Below are positions 37,612 to 39,674 of a stretch of DNA of 39,674 nt, in pieces. Below the pieces are notes generated by a model. The model ran no database searches, was not told where the DNA came from, and saw only the letters and a list, made by a program, of their open reading frames with translations. Source of the DNA: an uncultured Oscillospiraceae bacterium (lineage in GTDB: Bacteria > Bacillota > Clostridia > Oscillospirales > Oscillospiraceae); the NCBI GenBank assembly GCA_910577915.1, contig CAJTOM010000014.1:1-39674 (forward strand). The letters are read 5' to 3'. Position 1 is the stretch's first letter. Each line of letters begins with the position of its first letter. The position numbers and the translations under genes are program-made.

Positions 37612-38286
37612 CTATCCTCTCTCTGCGGCCCTCTTGGCCATAATGGCGGCCTGCCACCTGGGGACCAGCTGGCAGGGGTTCTTGCCGTCGGTGACGCCGG
37701 CCTCCACCGCCTGCCGGTACTCCTCCTGCACCCCGGCGGGGACCCTCTGGGCGTCCAGGTACGCCTGGAGCGCGTCGTAAATTTCCTTTCCGGTCATGGG
37801 CTTTTCCTCCTGTTCCCTGTCAAACGCGGGCCGCACGGCCCCGATGATGTACTTGTCCGCCCGGTTCTTCCGGCAGACCATGCCGCCGTTGTCCTGGCTG
37901 CCGGCCTCGCTGGTGTTGCCCTCAATGGCCTGTACCCCGTAGCCCGGCATGATCTGCTCCACAATGCCGCAGTGCTGGGTGGTCCGCTTTTTTCCGGAGA
38001 AGTCGTAGATCACCACGTCCCCCGGCTGGAAGTCCCCGGTCACCCAGGTTCCGAACTGCCTGGCGGCGTTCAGCAGCGTGCCGCAGGAGGCGGTCCGGGC
38101 GGGCAGGGTCACGCCCGCCTGATCGAAGCACCACTGCACGAAGGCCATGCACCAGGGGTAGCCGCTGCCGGACACCTCCCGGCCCCAGTACCACGTATTG
38201 TAGCGGACGTTGTTGCTGTCCGGCGGGCACTCCCGGACGTTCAGCTGCCGCCGGGCGATGGTCAGAAGCTCGTTAAGCGTTCCCAC
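37612..38286 (-). CDS. CHAP-domain endolysin (amidase/endopeptidase)
   Basis: Predicted 224 aa. GTG start at 38286 with GGAGGTGGACA upstream. Residues ~30-130 are a CHAP domain: the catalytic Cys is in SGSGYPWCMAFVQWCFDQAG and the catalytic His in TTQHCGIVEQIMPGYGVQ, with QPGDVVIYDF between. The C-terminal part (EIYDALQAYLDAQRVPAGVQ) is a helical segment of possible wall-binding use. It should cut peptidoglycan for host lysis. It overlaps the holin gene by 14 bases. Confidence 0.9.
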   Translation of the reverse strand: MGTLNELLTIARRQLNVRECPPDSNNVRYNTWYWGREVSGSGYPWCMAFVQWCFDQAGVTLPARTASCGTLLNAARQFGTWVTGDFQPGDVVIYDFSGKKRTTQHCGIVEQIMPGYGVQAIEGNTSEAGSQDNGGMVCRKNRADKYIIGAVRPAFDREQEEKPMTGKEIYDALQAYLDAQRVPAGVQEEYRQAVEAGVTDGKNPCQLVPRWQAAIMAKRAAERG

Positions 38287-38482
38287 TGTCCACCTCCGGC
38301 AGCCCGGCCGCGCTGGTGAGCAGGCTCAGAAGCCCGGCCAGCACGGCGGCGGAGACCGTCACCCGCCAGTCTACGGCGGAGAGCACGGTGGAGGCCCCGA
38401 TGGTCGCCGCCGCAGTCTGCGCCATGGTCCTCACGGCCCGCACCCCGGCGCACCGCAGCCACTTTGTCATGTAATTGTTCAT
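38273..38482 (-). CDS. r1t-type phage holin
   Basis: Predicted 69 aa. The ATG at 38482 follows GAAAGGAG. The pattern AVRTMAQTAAATIGASTVLS, DWRVTVSAAVLAGLLSLLTS is that of the r1t holin family, with two transmembrane helices. It forms membrane holes that release the endolysin. It lies between the XhlA-like and amidase genes, the same order as xhlA-xhlB-xlyA of PBSX. Confidence 0.87.
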   Translation of the reverse strand: MNNYMTKWLRCAGVRAVRTMAQTAAATIGASTVLSAVDWRVTVSAAVLAGLLSLLTSAAGLPEVDSGNA

Positions 38483-38498
38483 CGTATGTACTCCTTTC

Positions 38499-38816
38499 TC
38501 ACAGTCCCATTCCTGCCAGCAGGAAGGCGATCACCGCTGCGCAGACGGCCCAAACCGCCTTATCCGCCAGGCTCTCCCACCGCTTGGCGGGCTTGTCCGC
38601 CAGGGCGTTGACCTTCTCGGCGATCTCGTCCAGCTTCTCGTCCATTCCGGCCAGCGTGGCCCTGAGGGCGGCCCCGCTCTGCTCCAGCGTGCTGATCCGC
38701 TCGAACATCTGCCGGTGGGTGTCGGTGGAATTGCCCCGGTGCCGGTCGAACTCCTTTTCCAGCGCGTCCACACGGGCTGAAACCGGGCAGTCGCCGGCCG
38801 TGCATTTCTCGGGCAT
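38499..38816 (-). CDS. XhlA-like small coiled-coil membrane protein
   Basis: Predicted 105 aa from the ATG at 38816, which has AAAGGAG upstream. Residues ~15-75 are a charged coiled coil (ARVDALEKEFDRHRGNSTDT, then MDEKLDEIAEKVNALADKP). The C-terminal ~20 residues (KAVWAVCAAVIAFLLAGMGL) are a single membrane helix. This is the XhlA (hemolysin) plan; XhlA works with the XhlB holin in lysis. Confidence 0.82.
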   Translation of the reverse strand: MPEKCTAGDCPVSARVDALEKEFDRHRGNSTDTHRQMFERISTLEQSGAALRATLAGMDEKLDEIAEKVNALADKPAKRWESLADKAVWAVCAAVIAFLLAGMGL

Positions 38817-38833
38817 AGAATCCGCTCCTTTCG

Positions 38834-38862
38834 TTGACAATGACGTGATCTTGCTTTATAAT
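38834..38862 (+). promoter_or_regulatory. Perfect sigma-A promoter of the coiled-coil gene
   Basis: TTGACA (38834-38839), 17-base spacer, TATAAT (38857-38862), divergent from the lysis cassette, whose first start codon is only 18 bases away. Confidence 0.93.
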
Positions 38863-38887
38863 GCGTGGTAAAGGGGGGCTGAGGAAA

Positions 38888-39238
38888 ATGAACAATGAGG
38901 AAAAGATTCTGGAAATGCTGGCCGCCATGCAGACCAGGCAGGAAAGAACCGAGGAAATGCTGGCTGGGATGCAGACCAGGCAGGAAAAAACCGAGGAAAT
39001 GCTGGCCGCGATGCAGGGGAGCATCACCGCCATGCAGGGCGATATTGCCTCCATGCAGGGCGATATTGTCTCCATACAGGGCGACATCAAGAACATCAAT
39101 GGCCGGCTGGATTCCATTGAGGAAAAGCTGGACGATCTGACGGAGGCCCACGAGGTGACGCGGGACGGCGTCAACGCCCTGCTGGAGTGGTCCGACCGGG
39201 TCAGCTCCATCAAGGAGCTCCGCATCCCCAGAATTTAA
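38888..39238 (+). CDS. Repeat-built coiled-coil protein, function unknown
   Basis: Predicted 116 aa. The ATG at 38888 follows CTGAGGAAA. Two 14-residue repeats (MLAAMQTRQERTEE and MLAGMQTRQEKTEE) are followed by 7-residue units (AMQGDIA, SMQGDIV, SIQGDIK), an almost unbroken heptad coiled coil to about residue 85. The tail EAHEVTRDGVNALLEWSDRV is also helical. It runs against the surrounding genes with its own perfect promoter, so it is expressed independently of lysis. Could be a morph (cargo) gene of the prophage. Confidence 0.82.
   Translation: MNNEEKILEMLAAMQTRQERTEEMLAGMQTRQEKTEEMLAAMQGSITAMQGDIASMQGDIVSIQGDIKNINGRLDSIEEKLDDLTEAHEVTRDGVNALLEWSDRVSSIKELRIPRI
38915..39085 (+). repeat. 42-bp and 21-bp tandem coding repeats
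   Basis: Two 42-bp units starting at 38915 and 38957 (ATGCTGGCCGCCATGCAGAC... type) and a partial third at 38999. They are followed by about three 21-bp units of the type CCATGCAGGGCGATATTG. Such repeats can change copy number by slippage and so lengthen or shorten the coiled coil in frame. Confidence 0.85.
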
Positions 39239-39287
39239 TCGTACATGTCACGTTCCCGCCCCGCAGGTTCACCGCTGCGGGGCGGCC

Positions 39288-39674
39288 CTATTTTTTGCCG
39301 TCCCCGGCGATGATCCCGTCCATCTCCGCCATGTCCGGATTCATGCGCCAGAACCACCCGCCGTCCCGGCTGTAGTTCGGGTCGCAGCTGCCGCGGGCCA
39401 TCTTCTCCCGCCACTCGGCTAAAGAGCGGGTGAAGTAGTGGTCCACGACGATTTTGTTGGCGGGGAGCTCCCCGCCGCCCTGCCGCACGCGCTCGTGGTC
39501 CTCGTTGACTACGTTGAGCGGGCAATAGACAGCAAGCGGGCCGTGGACGCCAACCGCGCAGGGCTTATTAGTCCGGATGATGGCCTTGCATTGCGGCATA
39601 CTCTCAGGGTAGAAGCCGACTGCCTTGGTGAACCGCTCGCGGACGGGCCTTCCATCATCTTCCCGCAGGCCGTT
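39288..39674 (-). CDS. C-terminal part of a probable glycosyltransferase (cut by window edge)
   Basis: The frame is open from the right edge to the stop at 39288, 128 visible codons. KAIIRTNKPCAVGVHGP and VVDHYFTRSLAEWREKMARG, followed by GGWFWRMNPDM, match the C-terminal end of glycosyltransferase family 2/92-type proteins (the variant INHYFTKS...W..K..RG). The catalytic DxD region would lie outside the window. An internal ATG at 39599 is not a likely start. The protein probably adds sugars to surface glycans. It is possible cargo of the element or flanking chromosome. Confidence 0.7.
   Translation of the reverse strand, partial: NGLREDDGRPVRERFTKAVGFYPESMPQCKAIIRTNKPCAVGVHGPLAVYCPLNVVNEDHERVRQGGGELPANKIVVDHYFTRSLAEWREKMARGSCDPNYSRDGGWFWRMNPDMAEMDGIIAGDGKK

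Noticed and set aside
37588..38319. 243-codon plus-strand frame over the amidase gene
   Set aside because: Antisense to a clear CHAP endolysin; low-complexity translation.

Overview
The window is high-GC DNA from an anaerobic clostridial-type Firmicute. The closest fit is the Oscillospiraceae (Flavonifractor/Lawsonibacter-like). The basis is strong A/G-rich Shine-Dalgarno sites, consensus sigma-A promoters, a clostridial DUF4364 protein, a GGGtGRT protein, a c-di-AMP receptor and clostridial-type MurC and Pgk. The assignment comes from gene content only. No rRNA, tRNA or CRISPR array was seen.

Positions 1-22,350 are chromosomal housekeeping: metK (cut by the left edge) behind a SAM-I riboswitch; a MazF-type RNase without a visible antitoxin; a Cys-rich conserved protein; DUF4364; a MATE transporter; murC; cca-nfo; a DarA/PstA c-di-AMP receptor; a glmU-like/prs/pth group; trmL followed by pgk, tpiA and gpmI; an XRE repressor with a 57-aa target gene; a two-gene operon of a NifU-like scaffold and a GGGtGRT protein; a PgsA-family enzyme; and an XRE-membrane fusion. 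Each unit is bounded by recognisable promoters and hairpins. A palindrome-rich intergenic block lies at 17,245-17,430.

Positions 22,473-34,367 are a minus-strand, PBSX-like contractile-tail gene block with mostly overlapping stops and starts. In transcription order it encodes a terminase C-terminal fragment, portal, protease/scaffold-type protein, decoration protein, major capsid, three connector-type proteins, sheath, tube, a Pro/Ala/Glu-rich 255-aa protein, a LysM protein, a gpD-like hub, a gpV-like spike, a gp25-like protein, baseplate J and a YmfQ-like protein. No long tape measure, tail fibre or integrase is visible, and the terminase lacks its ATPase half.

Positions 34,378-39,674 are an accessory region, AT-richer in parts. 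It holds two tandem XRE regulators, then two adjacent copies of a compact cassette. Each cassette has a ribbon-helix-helix (RHH) gene divergent from two tiny membrane-peptide genes, with palindromic operators between them. The copies share a 170-bp RHH 3' block (3 differences) and a 33-bp leader, but differ in the RHH DNA-binding end, the operator sequence and the peptides. A third RHH module with a different 44-aa partner follows. Next come a PBSX-order lysis cassette (XhlA-like, holin, amidase), a coiled-coil protein built on 42-bp repeats, and the C-terminal end of a probable glycosyltransferase cut by the right edge. The twin cassettes and the tape-measure-less contractile block are the strongest candidates for undescribed biology.
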